Notes under the pieces: generated by a model
Told to the model about the DNA's origin: nothing
Seen by the model: the letters and a program-made list of their open reading frames with translations, nothing else
Databases searched by the model: none
Assembly (NCBI GenBank): GCA_963522145.1
Contig: CAUQXI010000011.1
Location: forward strand, 49,528 to 113,527
DNA: 64,000 bases
DNA from: Mesorhizobium_B sp963522145
GTDB taxonomy: Bacteria; Pseudomonadota; Alphaproteobacteria; Rhizobiales; Rhizobiaceae
Reading direction: 5' to 3'
In this document: positions 25,325 to 35,120 of the stretch, in pieces
Numbering within the stretch: position 1 is the first letter of the stretch
Layout of the letters: each line of letters opens with the position of its first letter
Translations under genes and position numbers: made by a program

Positions 25325-27304
25325 CTATCGGATAAACGGGTCGAGGAAAGTGCCGACCGAAGCCGTGTAGTTCGAGCGGAGATGCGATGCGTCCTTGTAG
25401 AAAGGAACATTGCCGCGCGTCAGCGGGCAGATTGCGTCGTCGCAAAGCAGCTGCAGCAGATCGACAACATGCGCGCCGTGCCCGCCAAGGGTCTTCAGGG
25501 CGCTGTCGATCGGCTGCGACTGTGCCTCCATCGGGCGAAAGTCGAATGTCCAGTCAGCAGCGGGCGGATCGCCGGCGAAGATGCGCCGCCGCAGCTCAGC
25601 TGGAACGTCGAAGTCTGGATAAGGGCTTGTGGTCAGCAGAACCACATCCTTGCCGAGCGCGCGCAGCTCATCGATCTCACCGGCCAGATTGTTGATCGCC
25701 AGATCGAGACCGGCTTTGGTGGCTGCTGAAAGGCAGCCGCCGTTCTCGCCGCAGACGAGCGAGGTGGCCTTGTTTGTCTTGAAATAGGAGGTCCACATGC
25801 CCGCGAAGATCACGCGTTTGTAGCGGGAACTGCGGGCCTGCTCCATCACGCGCTGGTGGAACGACGAGCAGCCGAAGCCCGGCGCCGTGCGCTCCAGCCC
25901 CGGTAGCGGAGGGCAGCCGCCCTTGGTGATGAAGACAACCGCGTGCTTGTCGAGCGCCGGCATGAGTTCTTCCACCCGCGCATACCAGATCTCCGCGAAG
26001 GAGTCCCCGATGACGAGGACGTCCGCCTCACTGGATGGATTGCCCAAGCCGCATTGCCGCAGCGTCTTGCCGAAGGTGCTCGTTCCGCCGCAGTGATCGA
26101 GCGGAAAGGTATAATCGGCGACGGCTTCGAGGCTGGGCCCGTAAACTGCCGCGACGGCCTTGTTGCGCTGCGGCAGGCCGCCACCAAGCACCATCGCCGC
26201 GCCGCCGGCGACCACCGCGAGCGTGATAATGCCGAGACTGGCCATCCCCGCTGCGCGTTCGCGATGGTTCGTAGCCGCCATGCCTTTCAGCAGAACACGG
26301 CAGGGCTGCTCGATGAACGTATAGGACGCCCAGCCGAGCAGGATGGAGGCCATGAACGCCACTGACTCGACGCCTGCGCCAGAAATCCTGAAATAGGCGA
26401 GCGCCGCGACGAGCGGCCAGTGCCAGAGATAGATCGAGTATGACCAGGTTCCGATCGCCTGCAGCGGCGTGGATGCCAGGATGGAACGCGGCGAACGCGC
26501 CGCGAGCACCAGCATGGTTCCCGCAACCGGCAGAAGGGCGCTGTAGGATGGCCAGGCGGTATCCTCCGAGAATAGCATCAGGCTCGATAGGATCGCCGCA
26601 ACGCCCATGATCTCGCAAAGTGCGGCGCTGCTTTGCGTGACACGCGCCATCCTCCACGGCCACAACGCGACGAGCCCCCCGGCCAGCATCTCCCAGGCGC
26701 GTGGCGGCAGCATGTAAAAGCCCGCCGAAACAAGCCGGCCATTGTCAAAGACCGTTCCCAGCACCACCGAAAGCGCCAAGGACAGGATGAAGCCCAGGAG
26801 GAGGAGAGCGAAGCGGCTCTGGCGGCCCGGCAGCAGCGGAAAAGCAAGTGCGAGGACGACGGGATAGATGAGGTAGAACTGCCACTCGACCGACAGCGAC
26901 CAGGTGTGCAGCATCCACATCGTGTCGGCCGATGCGCCGAAGTAGCCCGCTTCCTGCCAGAATACGATGTTTGAAACGAACGCGAGCGCCGAGATCCCGT
27001 CGCGCGCGACATCCTTCAGCGCTCCGGGCTCCACGAACACCAGCCCGAACAGCAGTGTGGCGGCTACGACGGCGACGAGAGCGGGATAAAGGCGGACAAG
27101 CCGCGCGCGATAGAAGCCGAAAATGGAGAAGCTGCGCTTTTCCAGTCCTGACGCGATGATGCCCGTCATCAGGAAGCCGGAGATGACGAAGAAGACGTCG
27201 ACGCCGATGAAGCCGGCACCGAACCCCGGCGCGCCGAAGTGAAACAGCAGCACAAGGAGCACGGCAAGCGCTCGCAAGCCGTTGATGTCCTTGCGAAACT
27301 CCAT
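25325..27304 (-). CDS. OafA/YrhL-type acyltransferase with SGNH domain
   Basis: A 659-residue membrane O-acyltransferase. The N-terminal 360 residues form the acyltransferase-3 domain with about ten membrane helices (start FRKDINGLRALAVLLVLLFH with the active-site His, then GFIGVDVFFVISGFLM). The C-terminal part (about 400-659) is a periplasmic SGNH hydrolase-like domain with block I VIGDSFAE and the Asp-His block FYKDASHL. Such fusions acetylate lipopolysaccharide, peptidoglycan or exopolysaccharide. The acceptor is unknown, and no polysaccharide cluster is adjacent. The adjacent gene also encodes an envelope protein. Confidence 0.92.
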   Translation of the reverse strand: MEFRKDINGLRALAVLLVLLFHFGAPGFGAGFIGVDVFFVISGFLMTGIIASGLEKRSFSIFGFYRARLVRLYPALVAVVAATLLFGLVFVEPGALKDVARDGISALAFVSNIVFWQEAGYFGASADTMWMLHTWSLSVEWQFYLIYPVVLALAFPLLPGRQSRFALLLLGFILSLALSVVLGTVFDNGRLVSAGFYMLPPRAWEMLAGGLVALWPWRMARVTQSSAALCEIMGVAAILSSLMLFSEDTAWPSYSALLPVAGTMLVLAARSPRSILASTPLQAIGTWSYSIYLWHWPLVAALAYFRISGAGVESVAFMASILLGWASYTFIEQPCRVLLKGMAATNHRERAAGMASLGIITLAVVAGGAAMVLGGGLPQRNKAVAAVYGPSLEAVADYTFPLDHCGGTSTFGKTLRQCGLGNPSSEADVLVIGDSFAEIWYARVEELMPALDKHAVVFITKGGCPPLPGLERTAPGFGCSSFHQRVMEQARSSRYKRVIFAGMWTSYFKTNKATSLVCGENGGCLSAATKAGLDLAINNLAGEIDELRALGKDVVLLTTSPYPDFDVPAELRRRIFAGDPPAADWTFDFRPMEAQSQPIDSALKTLGGHGAHVVDLLQLLCDDAICPLTRGNVPFYKDASHLRSNYTASVGTFLDPFIR

Positions 27305-27457
27305 GCTTTACCCTCGAAAGCCAGACGCCGGCGCTATCGCACCGCGCCGCAACTACATGTCACGCGGGGGTGTAGATTTGCTGAAACGGATTGCTTGCTG
27401 CGCAGCGAAAACAGGCAAGAGCGTTGAGCGTACTTGTCTATCTCGCGGTCGCCTACC

Positions 27458-28627
27458 TCAAGCCTCACGCGCCGCCTTCAACGCACGGCTGAGATCGGCG
27501 CGCAGGTCTTCGACGTCTTCCAGGCCGATCTGTAGCCGGATGATCGGGCCGTTCCCGGAAGCCTTGGCGATCGTCCGGTCACTGAGATCGACCTGCACGG
27601 CGAGGCTCTCAAAGCCACCCCAGGAATAGCCCAGGCCGAAGATTTGAAGCGCATTCAGAAATGCGTGCGCCTGAGGCCGCCCGCCCCGGTCGAGCACGAT
27701 CGAGAAGATGCCGCTCGAGCCGCCGAAGTCGCGCTTCCAGACGGCGTGGCCTGGGTGGCTCGGAAGGGCAGGGTGCAACACTTGTGAGACGCCATCCTGC
27801 TCTTCCAGCCAAGTCGCGAGCTCGAATGCGCTCTGCTGGTGGTGCTGAAGCCTCACGCCCATGGTCCGCAGTCCGCGCAAAACCTGATAGACATCGTCAG
27901 GACCAGCGCAGGTGCCGAGCGTCAGGAAGGCGTCGTGGAGGCGCGGCCATGCGGCGGCACTGGCCGACACGGTGCCGAGCAGCACGTCGGAATGGCCTGC
28001 CGGATATTTGGTGGCCGCGTGGATCGAGACATCCACGCCATGGTCGAGCGGACGGAAGAAGAGCGGTGTCGCCCAGGTATTATCCATCATGACCACCGCG
28101 TTCCCGGCATGTGCCGCCTTTGAGATCGCTGGGATGTCCTGCATCTCGAAGGTGTTGGAGCCGGGCGACTCCGTGAAGACGACCGTGGTGTTGGGCTTCA
28201 TCAGCGCCGCAATGCCGCCGCCGATTGCCGGATCGTAATACTCCACCTCGACGCCGAGCCGTTTCAGCATGGTGTCGGCGAAACGGCGTGTCGGATGATA
28301 AACGGAGTCAACCATCAGCAGGTGATCGCCTGCCGCAAGAAAGCCCAGCAGCGGCACCGTGACGGCCGCAAGGCCGGAAGGCACCGCGATCGTGCCTGCC
28401 GAGCCTTCCAGCTCGTCCATGGCTGCGCAGAGCGCATCGGTGGTCGGCGTGCCGCGGGTCCCGTAGATATATTTCTGCTTCCGCCCCTCCATGGTCGCGG
28501 CGTCCGGAAACAGGACGGTCGAGGCATGAACCACCGGCGGATTGACGAAGCCGAAGAAGTCCCGTGGCCGATGGCCGATATGGGCAAGGCGGGTGTTGAC
28601 GCCGTATTCCTGGTCGTGATCGCTCAT
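27458..28627 (-). CDS. metC: Cystathionine beta-lyase
   Basis: A 389-residue PLP enzyme of the Cys/Met metabolism family. Markers are YIYGTRGTPTTDAL, the SGLAAVTVPLL phosphate-binding region, FTESPGSNTFEMQDI and the HAATKYPAGHSD block with the PLP-binding Lys207. Sequence style fits alphaproteobacterial MetC, which cleaves cystathionine to homocysteine, pyruvate and ammonia. Related gamma-synthases or lyases cannot be fully excluded. It is divergent from aapJ across 290 bases. Confidence 0.9.
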   Translation of the reverse strand: MSDHDQEYGVNTRLAHIGHRPRDFFGFVNPPVVHASTVLFPDAATMEGRKQKYIYGTRGTPTTDALCAAMDELEGSAGTIAVPSGLAAVTVPLLGFLAAGDHLLMVDSVYHPTRRFADTMLKRLGVEVEYYDPAIGGGIAALMKPNTTVVFTESPGSNTFEMQDIPAISKAAHAGNAVVMMDNTWATPLFFRPLDHGVDVSIHAATKYPAGHSDVLLGTVSASAAAWPRLHDAFLTLGTCAGPDDVYQVLRGLRTMGVRLQHHQQSAFELATWLEEQDGVSQVLHPALPSHPGHAVWKRDFGGSSGIFSIVLDRGGRPQAHAFLNALQIFGLGYSWGGFESLAVQVDLSDRTIAKASGNGPIIRLQIGLEDVEDLRADLSRALKAAREA

Positions 28628-28917
28628 CGATTTCCTTAAGGGTTGATCCTGGCCGGCGATTGGATCGTCGCAGTCGAGGGAGAAAGCAGCTGCGGCGAGG
28701 GCGAACGCCTCTTAACCCGCGCAAAGCCCGTTGCACAAAGGTTTGGAATGTCTGGCGCATTCCCCTTGACCTGTCTGGAATAATCGCCTTCGATGCAACT
28801 CATAAAGGAAAACCGCCGCGCGCCGAAACGGCGTAGAACGACGGCGGGCGGGAACCTCGCAGGAGTGCTGCCGGCGAACATGTCGGCAGTCGAAACGGGA
28901 AAAGGATTGTGACGGGA

Positions 28918-29946
28918 ATGAACATCACCATCAAGGCAGTGCTCGGAGCGGCACTTCTGACGGCCGGAGCATCCGCCGCCTCTGCAGACACATTGTCGGA
29001 CGTGAAGGCCAAAGGTTTCATCCAGTGCGGCGTGAACACTGGCTTGGCCGGCTTTTCCGCACCTGATGAAAAAGGCGAATGGACCGGTCTCGATGCGGAT
29101 TTCTGCCGCGCGGTCGCAGCCGCCGTGTTCGGCGACGGCACCAAGGTGAAGTTTACCGGCCTCAGCGCCAAGGACCGCTTTACGGCACTTCAGTCGGGTG
29201 AGGTCGACATCCTGTCGCGCAACACCACCTGGACCGTCAATCGCGACACCGCACTCGGCCTGAACTTCGCGGGCGTCACCTATTATGACGGCCAGGGCTT
29301 CATGATCAATTCGAAGAAGATTCCGGACGTGACCTCCGCGCTGCAGCTTTCGGGCGCTGCCGTCTGCGTTCAATCCGGCACAACCACCGAGTTGAACCTC
29401 GCCGACTACTTCCGCGCCAATAAGATGGAATATAATCCGGTCGTCTTCGAGAAGTTCGAAGAAGCCAACGCAGCCTATGACGCCGGCCGCTGCGATGCAT
29501 ATACCACCGACCAGTCGGGCCTTTACGGCGTCCGTCTGCAGATGAGCGCGCCGGGCGACCATGTCGTTCTGCCGGAGATCATCTCCAAGGAGCCGCTTGG
29601 GCCGTCCGTCCGCCAGGGCGACGACAAGTGGTACGACATCGTCAAATGGACCTATTACGCGCTGCTGAACGCCGAGGAAGCTGGCATCACGCAGGCGAAT
29701 GTCGACGAGCAGAAGAACTCCGAGAACCCCGACATCCGCCGTCTGCTGGGCACGGAAGCCGAAACAAAGATCGGCACCGATCTCGGCCTGACCAATGACT
29801 GGGTCGTCAACATCGTCAAGGCAACCGGCAACTACGGCGAAATCTTCGAGCGTAATGTCGGGGCCGGCAGCCCGCTCAAGATCGCGCGCGGTGTCAATGC
29901 GCTCTGGACCAAGGGCGGCCTGCAATACGGCATGCCGATCCGCTGA
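28918..29946 (+). CDS. aapJ: General L-amino acid ABC transporter, substrate-binding protein
   Basis: A 342-residue periplasmic binding protein with signal peptide (about 1-23, ending ASAAS/A). It begins its mature part DTLSDVKAKGFIQCGVNTGLAGFS, diagnostic for AapJ. AapJQMP takes up a broad range of L-amino acids in rhizobia and can also affect efflux. The ATG at 28918 is chosen for its GACGGGA site; a GTG lies 9 bases earlier. It is the first gene of the operon, and a strong hairpin separates it from aapQ, allowing higher expression of the binding protein. Confidence 0.95.
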   Translation: MNITIKAVLGAALLTAGASAASADTLSDVKAKGFIQCGVNTGLAGFSAPDEKGEWTGLDADFCRAVAAAVFGDGTKVKFTGLSAKDRFTALQSGEVDILSRNTTWTVNRDTALGLNFAGVTYYDGQGFMINSKKIPDVTSALQLSGAAVCVQSGTTTELNLADYFRANKMEYNPVVFEKFEEANAAYDAGRCDAYTTDQSGLYGVRLQMSAPGDHVVLPEIISKEPLGPSVRQGDDKWYDIVKWTYYALLNAEEAGITQANVDEQKNSENPDIRRLLGTEAETKIGTDLGLTNDWVVNIVKATGNYGEIFERNVGAGSPLKIARGVNALWTKGGLQYGMPIR

Positions 29947-29957
29947 ACCTTGCCGTG

Positions 29958-29987
29958 AGCGCCGGAAAGGTTACTCCTTCCGGCGCT
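29958..29987 (+). terminator. Intercistronic hairpin between aapJ and aapQ
   Basis: A 12-bp stem with a single bulged A and a 5-base loop (29971-29975), followed by only three T. It lies 11 bases after the aapJ stop and 58 bases before the aapQ start. It is likely a partial terminator or mRNA-stabilising element that keeps aapJ in excess. Confidence 0.8.
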
Positions 29988-30045
29988 TTCAGCCATCCCA
30001 AGCTTGATTTGCAGGCCGCGCCACGACGGCGCTGAAGGGGGCATC

Positions 30046-31239
30046 ATGGCGGCATCAGACATCGACGTAGGTCCCGCGCGCAGCGCCGGAACGTCGCTCA
30101 TCTACGATCCCCGCTTCCGCAGTCTGGCTTTTCAGATCGCGCTGATCGCACTGCTCGCGATCGGCGTGTGGTGGATCGCCGAGAACACGATCGACAACCT
30201 GCGCCGCTCCAACATCTCGACCGGCTTCGGCTTTCTGCGTGGACGAGCCGGCTTCGACATCTCCGATCGGCTCGTGGATTACAGCTCGGACTCTTCATAC
30301 GGCCGGGCACTGGTCGTCGGCATCCTCAACACCCTGCTGGTCGCCGCCTGCGGCGTCGTCACGGCGACAGTCCTCGGCTTTCTGGTCGGCGTTGGGCGCT
30401 TGTCCAACAACTGGCTGATCCGCAAGGTCTGCACCGTTTATGTCGAGGTGTTCCGCAACATTCCGCCGCTGCTGGTGATCCTGTTCTGGTATCAGGGTGT
30501 GCTGGCGCTGCTGCCGGGCGTGAAGCAGAGCTATCAGCTTCCGTTCAGCTCCTTTCTCAACACACGGGGCTTCTATTTTCCGAAGCCTGTATGGGGCGAT
30601 GGGGCGTGGCTGGTTCTGGTCGGGCTCGTTGTTGCGGTCGGACTCAGCTGGTTCGTGGCGCGGCGCGCCCGGGCCCGTCAGATGGCGACCGGTCAGCAGT
30701 TCCCCGTTTTCTGGACGAGCCTCGCGCTGATCGTGGGGCTTCCGCTGCTCGCCTTGGTCCTGTCGGGGTTTCCGCTTTCATTCGACTATCCGAAGCTTGG
30801 AACCTTCAACCTGTCCGGCGGCACCAATGTGAAGCCGGAATTCCTGTCGATCTTCCTGGCGCTGTCCTTCTACACGGCATCCTTTATTGCCGAGATCGTG
30901 CGCGCGGGCATCATCGGTGTCAGCCGCGGCCAGACGGAAGCCTATTCGGCACTCGGGCTGCGGTCCGGGCAGGGCATGAGGCTGGTCGTGATCCCGCAGG
31001 CGATGCGCATCATCATTCCGCCGCTCACGAGTCAGTATCTCAATCTGACCAAGAACTCGTCGCTCGCCGTCGCGATCGGCTATCCCGACCTCTACGCCAT
31101 CGGCGGCACCATCCTGAACCAGACGGGGCAGGCCATCGAGATCGTGGTGATCTTCGGCATCGTCTATCTGACGATCAGCCTGCTGACCTCGCTGTTCATG
31201 AACTGGTTCAACGCCCGAGTCGCGTTGAAGGAGCGTTGA
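30046..31239 (+). CDS. aapQ: General L-amino acid ABC transporter permease
   Basis: A 397-residue inner-membrane permease of the His/Glu/Gln/Arg/opine class. Its N-terminal part contains FRSLAFQIALIALL and NLRRSNISTGFGFL, and the EAA-type loop is SRGQTEAYSALGLRSGQGM. The ATG at 30046 fits a GAAGGGGG site; an upstream in-frame start would add 14 residues. It pairs with AapM; the two genes are separated by 3 bases. Confidence 0.95.
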   Translation: MAASDIDVGPARSAGTSLIYDPRFRSLAFQIALIALLAIGVWWIAENTIDNLRRSNISTGFGFLRGRAGFDISDRLVDYSSDSSYGRALVVGILNTLLVAACGVVTATVLGFLVGVGRLSNNWLIRKVCTVYVEVFRNIPPLLVILFWYQGVLALLPGVKQSYQLPFSSFLNTRGFYFPKPVWGDGAWLVLVGLVVAVGLSWFVARRARARQMATGQQFPVFWTSLALIVGLPLLALVLSGFPLSFDYPKLGTFNLSGGTNVKPEFLSIFLALSFYTASFIAEIVRAGIIGVSRGQTEAYSALGLRSGQGMRLVVIPQAMRIIIPPLTSQYLNLTKNSSLAVAIGYPDLYAIGGTILNQTGQAIEIVVIFGIVYLTISLLTSLFMNWFNARVALKER

Positions 31240-31242
31240 GCC

Positions 31243-32403
31243 ATGCAGGAACATGACCTTTCCTGGGTTCGAACCGAGATCACGCTGGCTCAGGCCGCGC
31301 CGCGCTCCGAGGTCGGGCTGCTGCCGTGGGGGCGGAAGAACCTGTTCGCCACGCCGGTCAATTCGATCCTGACCGTCGTGGTTGGAATTGCCGTCGGCTG
31401 GGCGCTCTGGCACGCGATGAGTTGGCTGTTCTTCAACGCAGTCTGGAGCGGAGCGGACCGCACCGCCTGCCTTACTACCGAGCAGGGCGGGCAGCTGCCG
31501 CCGGGCTGGACAGGCGCCTGCTGGCCCTTCGTCACCAGCCGCTTCGGCCAGTTCATGTTCGGGCGCTATCCCCTGGACGAGCGCTGGCGCGTGATCCTGA
31601 CGGGCATCATCTTCGTTCTGCTGCTTGTGCCGCTGTTGACGCCGCGCGCGCCGTTCAAGGTCCTGAACGCGGTGCTGTTCTTCGCCGTCTTCCCATTCGT
31701 CGCATTCTTTCTGCTGTTGGGAGGCCATTTCGGCCTTCCTTACGTCGAAACGCCGCTCTGGGGCGGGCTGCTGGTCACACTGGTTCTGTCTTATGTCGGC
31801 ATCGTCACCTCACTGCCGATCGGCATCCTGCTAGCGCTCGGGCGCCGTTCGAAGATGCCTGCCGTCAAGACGCTTTCGGTGATCTTCATCGAGACGGTGC
31901 GCGGCGTGCCGCTTGTGGTGGTGCTGTTCATGGCAAGCTTCATGCTGCCGCTTTTCGTGCCGCCTGGGGTGACCTTCGACAAGCTGCTGCGCGCGCTGAT
32001 CGGCGTCGCGCTGTTCTCCTCCGCCTATATGGCCGAGGTGATCCGGGGCGGCCTGCAAGCAATCCCAAAGGGGCAGTATGAGGGCGCTTCCTCGCTGGGG
32101 CTCGGCTACTGGCACTCGATGGGCTTCATCGTCATGCCGCAGGCGCTGAAACTGGTCATCCCCGGTATCGTGAACAGCTTCATCAGCCTGTTCAAGGACA
32201 CGACGCTGGTTCTCATCATCTCGATGTTCGACCTGCTGGGCGTGGTGAAGCAGAACATCTCGGGCGACCCGACCTGGTCCACGCCGCAGACAGCCAAGAC
32301 CGGCTATGTCTTTGCCGCTGCGATCTTCTGGGCATTCTGCTTCAGCATGTCGCGCTATTCGCAATATATGGAACGCCGGCTCGACACCGGCTACCGCCGC
32401 TAG
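31243..32403 (+). CDS. aapM: General L-amino acid ABC transporter permease
   Basis: A 386-residue second permease of the Aap system with about eight membrane helices. The periplasmic loop around residues 65-100 carries two Cys, and the EAA loop is PKGQYEGASSLGLGYWHSM. It starts 3 bases after aapQ with an AAGGAG site inside the aapQ end, and aapP follows 11 bases later. Confidence 0.95.
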   Translation: MQEHDLSWVRTEITLAQAAPRSEVGLLPWGRKNLFATPVNSILTVVVGIAVGWALWHAMSWLFFNAVWSGADRTACLTTEQGGQLPPGWTGACWPFVTSRFGQFMFGRYPLDERWRVILTGIIFVLLLVPLLTPRAPFKVLNAVLFFAVFPFVAFFLLLGGHFGLPYVETPLWGGLLVTLVLSYVGIVTSLPIGILLALGRRSKMPAVKTLSVIFIETVRGVPLVVVLFMASFMLPLFVPPGVTFDKLLRALIGVALFSSAYMAEVIRGGLQAIPKGQYEGASSLGLGYWHSMGFIVMPQALKLVIPGIVNSFISLFKDTTLVLIISMFDLLGVVKQNISGDPTWSTPQTAKTGYVFAAAIFWAFCFSMSRYSQYMERRLDTGYRR

Positions 32404-32414
32404 GAGGCGCTCCC

Positions 32415-33218
32415 ATGGCTATCGAGAACGCGGTTGCGGCCGAGGATCTTTCCGTCAATCGGCAGAAGATGCAGGTGTCGCAGACCGAGGTCGCGATCGA
32501 GATCGCCGGCATGCACAAGTGGTATGGCGACTTCCACGTGCTGCGCGACATCAACCTGAAGGTCATGCGGGGCGAGCGCATCGTCATCTGCGGGCCATCG
32601 GGCTCCGGCAAGTCCACCATGATCCGCTGCATCAATCGCCTGGAAGAGCACCAGAAGGGCAGGATCGTGGTGGATGGCAAGGAACTCACCAACGACCTCA
32701 AGAAGATCGACGAGGTGCGCCGCGAGGTCGGCATGGTGTTCCAGCATTTCAACCTGTTTCCGCACCTGACCATTCTGGAGAACTGCACGCTCGCGCCGAT
32801 CTGGGTGCGCAAGATGCCGAAGAAGCAGGCCGAGGAGGTCGCCATGCACTTCCTCAAGCGCGTGAAAATCCCCGAGCAGGCCAACAAATATCCCGGCCAG
32901 CTGTCGGGCGGCCAGCAGCAGCGCGTGGCAATCGCGCGCTCGCTCTGCATGAACCCGCGCATCATGCTCTTCGATGAGCCGACTTCCGCGCTCGATCCGG
33001 AGATGATCAAGGAGGTGCTGGAGACCATGGTGGGCCTCGCCGAAGAAGGCATGACCATGCTCTGCGTGACGCACGAGATGGGCTTTGCCCGCAAGGTCGC
33101 CAATCGTGTGATCTTCATGGATCAGGGCCAGATCGTGGAACAGAACACGCCGGCCGAGTTCTTCGACCATCCCCAGCACGAGCGCACCAAGCTCTTCCTG
33201 AGCCAGATTCTCCACTAG
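32415..33218 (+). CDS. aapP: General L-amino acid ABC transporter ATPase
   Basis: A 267-residue ABC ATPase: Walker A GPSGSGKST, Q-loop MVFQHFNLFPHLT, signature LSGGQQQRVAIAR, Walker B IMLFDEPTSALDPE and switch His in VTHEMGFARKV. It energises AapQM. An AGGAGG ribosome-binding site precedes the ATG. Its TAG stop is directly followed by the TTG start of the DUF2459 gene. Confidence 0.96.
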   Translation: MAIENAVAAEDLSVNRQKMQVSQTEVAIEIAGMHKWYGDFHVLRDINLKVMRGERIVICGPSGSGKSTMIRCINRLEEHQKGRIVVDGKELTNDLKKIDEVRREVGMVFQHFNLFPHLTILENCTLAPIWVRKMPKKQAEEVAMHFLKRVKIPEQANKYPGQLSGGQQQRVAIARSLCMNPRIMLFDEPTSALDPEMIKEVLETMVGLAEEGMTMLCVTHEMGFARKVANRVIFMDQGQIVEQNTPAEFFDHPQHERTKLFLSQILH

Positions 33219-33959
33219 TTGAGGCACCGCTTGCGCAGATTTGCCCGGCTGCTGGGCTTCCTCGCAGTAGCGCTGGCGTGCTGTCTTCTGCTCGGCGCCG
33301 TCGTGCCGCGTCCGTTATGGCGCGCGGGCGGCACGGCCGAGCAGGACGGCAGGACCCGTCGCATCCTCGTCGTCGCCAATCCGATCCATACCGATCTCGC
33401 TTTTCCGCCTGATCCCGATGTTCTCCAGGCTTTGCGCTTCATCGACGCTGACGGCCTTCCGGTGAACGAACCCAGCGTGGGCTGGATCATACTCGGCTGG
33501 GGTGGACGCGCCTTTTACACGCAAACGCCCACCTGGAGCGAATTGAGGCCGCTGCCGCTCTTCAAGGGCGTGACGCTCGACGCTTCCGTCATGCATGTCG
33601 CCTTGGCAGGGCCGATCGATCCAGATGACCCGGACATCGTACCACTCGATCTCCCCGAGGCAGAATTCGCGCACATCCTCGCCGCCGTTGTAGCGAGCTT
33701 CAAGAGGGACGTGACGGGAGAGACCGAATTGTTGGAAGGGGAAAGTTACGGACGTTACGACCTCTTCTACGAGGCGGAGGGCCGTTTCACTGCCATGATG
33801 GGCTGCAACACCTGGACAAGCGCAGTCTTGCGCGAGGGCGGGCTGCGGACGGGCTGGTGGAACCCGCTTCCGCAGTCGCTCTTCTTTTCGCTGCGCCGGT
33901 TCAACCCCCTTGCGGAGGTCGGACCTCAGGCGATCCCCGCTTCCGCGTCAAAGCCGTAG
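33219..33959 (+). CDS. DUF2459 (TIGR02117) family protein
   Basis: A 246-residue protein with an N-terminal membrane segment (about 10-28). Family blocks are ILVVANPIHTDL, GWGGRAFYTQTPTW, VMHVALAG, YGRYDLFYEAEGRF and GCNTWTS. DUF2459 proteins have been noted near urease clusters in some genomes, but function is unknown and no urease gene is here. TTG start choices at 33219 and 33231 are both possible. The gene abuts aapP and may be read from the aap promoter. Its last 34 bases overlap the convergent monooxygenase gene. Confidence 0.87.
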   Translation: MRHRLRRFARLLGFLAVALACCLLLGAVVPRPLWRAGGTAEQDGRTRRILVVANPIHTDLAFPPDPDVLQALRFIDADGLPVNEPSVGWIILGWGGRAFYTQTPTWSELRPLPLFKGVTLDASVMHVALAGPIDPDDPDIVPLDLPEAEFAHILAAVVASFKRDVTGETELLEGESYGRYDLFYEAEGRFTAMMGCNTWTSAVLREGGLRTGWWNPLPQSLFFSLRRFNPLAEVGPQAIPASASKP

Positions 33960-35119
33960 AGCCAATCGAGATCGGCGGCGAGCCGTTCCGCCGGGCGGAG
34001 CCGGAGCAGCATGTTGCGCACGAGGGCAACGGGACCAGCCGCGTGCCAAGCCAGGCGGTTGAGCGCCCCTCGCGCAGCGACACGCTTCACCCGCGCCTTC
34101 CGCGCCTGCTGAAAGCGGCGCAGCGCGCCGGCCCGGTCGTCAGGCGATGAGGCTGAGAAGCAGGCGAGCGCCGCCGCATCCTCGATCGCCATCGCCGCTC
34201 CCTGCGCCGCGTAGGGCGTCATCGCATGCGCCGCGTCCCCGATCAGCGCGACGCCGGAGGGATGCGTCCATGCTGCCTCAGGATCGACCGTGCGCAGCGG
34301 CCATGGCGTCCAGCGGGCCGCATCCTCGATCAGTTCGCGGAGTTGCGGAGCAGCATGGCCGAACGCGCCCCTCAGCGCAGCGTCATCACGGATATGCTGG
34401 TTTCCGCGCGAAAAAGCCACGAGATTGACTGTCTGATCCGCGCGTCTGTCGACCGGGTAGGCGATGAGATGGACGCCCGGAAGCAGAAGCGCCGCGATCT
34501 CGCCGCGAGCGAGAAGAGGCAGCCGCGAAACCGCCACCTGCGACGGCACAACGGCTCGCCATGCGATTGTTCCCGTTTCAGTGAACCGCACGCCGCTGAC
34601 AGAACTGCGCACGGCGGACCCGACGCCATCCGCGCCGACGACCAGATCGGCGGGGCATCGGGTTCCATCCTCGCAGAGGAGTGCAGGGCGCGGCCCTTCG
34701 GTTTCAAGCGCCACTATCCTGGCGCCACGATCGATCCTGATCGCCGCGTGGAGCTTGGCCTGCTCCGCCAGCGCGGCGTGCAGGTCGGAGCGGCGCAGCG
34801 CGAGATAGGGCGCGCCCCAACGCTGTGCCGCGAATATGCCCAGCGGGATGCGAGATAGAAGGCCGAGCGTCCGCCCGTCCAGAAGCGCCACGCCTTCGGG
34901 TGCCAGGGCCGTGTCGAGCCTTGCCAGCACGCCGAGCCGGTCGAGCAGGCGGGTGGCATTGGGTGAAAGCTGGAGCCCGGCGCCGATCCCCTCGAAGCTC
35001 TCGGCCTGTTCGAGCACGCGAACAGGATAGCCGTGCTTGGCAAAGGCGAGGGCAGCGGTCAGGCCGGCGATACCGGCGCCTGCGATCAGGATCTCGCCGC
35101 GCTGCGGCGCGACTACCAC
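33926..35119 (-). CDS. FAD-dependent aromatic-type monooxygenase
   Basis: A 397-residue class A flavoprotein monooxygenase. The N-terminal dinucleotide fold is ILIAGAGIAGLTAALAFAKHG, the DG motif is VVGADGVGSAVR and the second FAD motif is VALIGDAAHAMTPYAAQG. Closest style is salicylate/3-hydroxybenzoate hydroxylase; the substrate is not known. GTG start is one base after the TGA of the zinc-finger gene, so the two are co-transcribed. C-terminal 34 bases overlap the convergent DUF2459 gene. Confidence 0.92.
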   Translation of the reverse strand: MVVAPQRGEILIAGAGIAGLTAALAFAKHGYPVRVLEQAESFEGIGAGLQLSPNATRLLDRLGVLARLDTALAPEGVALLDGRTLGLLSRIPLGIFAAQRWGAPYLALRRSDLHAALAEQAKLHAAIRIDRGARIVALETEGPRPALLCEDGTRCPADLVVGADGVGSAVRSSVSGVRFTETGTIAWRAVVPSQVAVSRLPLLARGEIAALLLPGVHLIAYPVDRRADQTVNLVAFSRGNQHIRDDAALRGAFGHAAPQLRELIEDAARWTPWPLRTVDPEAAWTHPSGVALIGDAAHAMTPYAAQGAAMAIEDAAALACFSASSPDDRAGALRRFQQARKARVKRVAARGALNRLAWHAAGPVALVRNMLLRLRPAERLAADLDWLYGFDAEAGIA

Positions 35120-35120
35120 T

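Noticed and set aside
23446..27304. A genomic island inserted at tRNA-Arg
   Set aside because: No integrase, no repeat of the tRNA 3' end and no clear change in composition downstream were seen.
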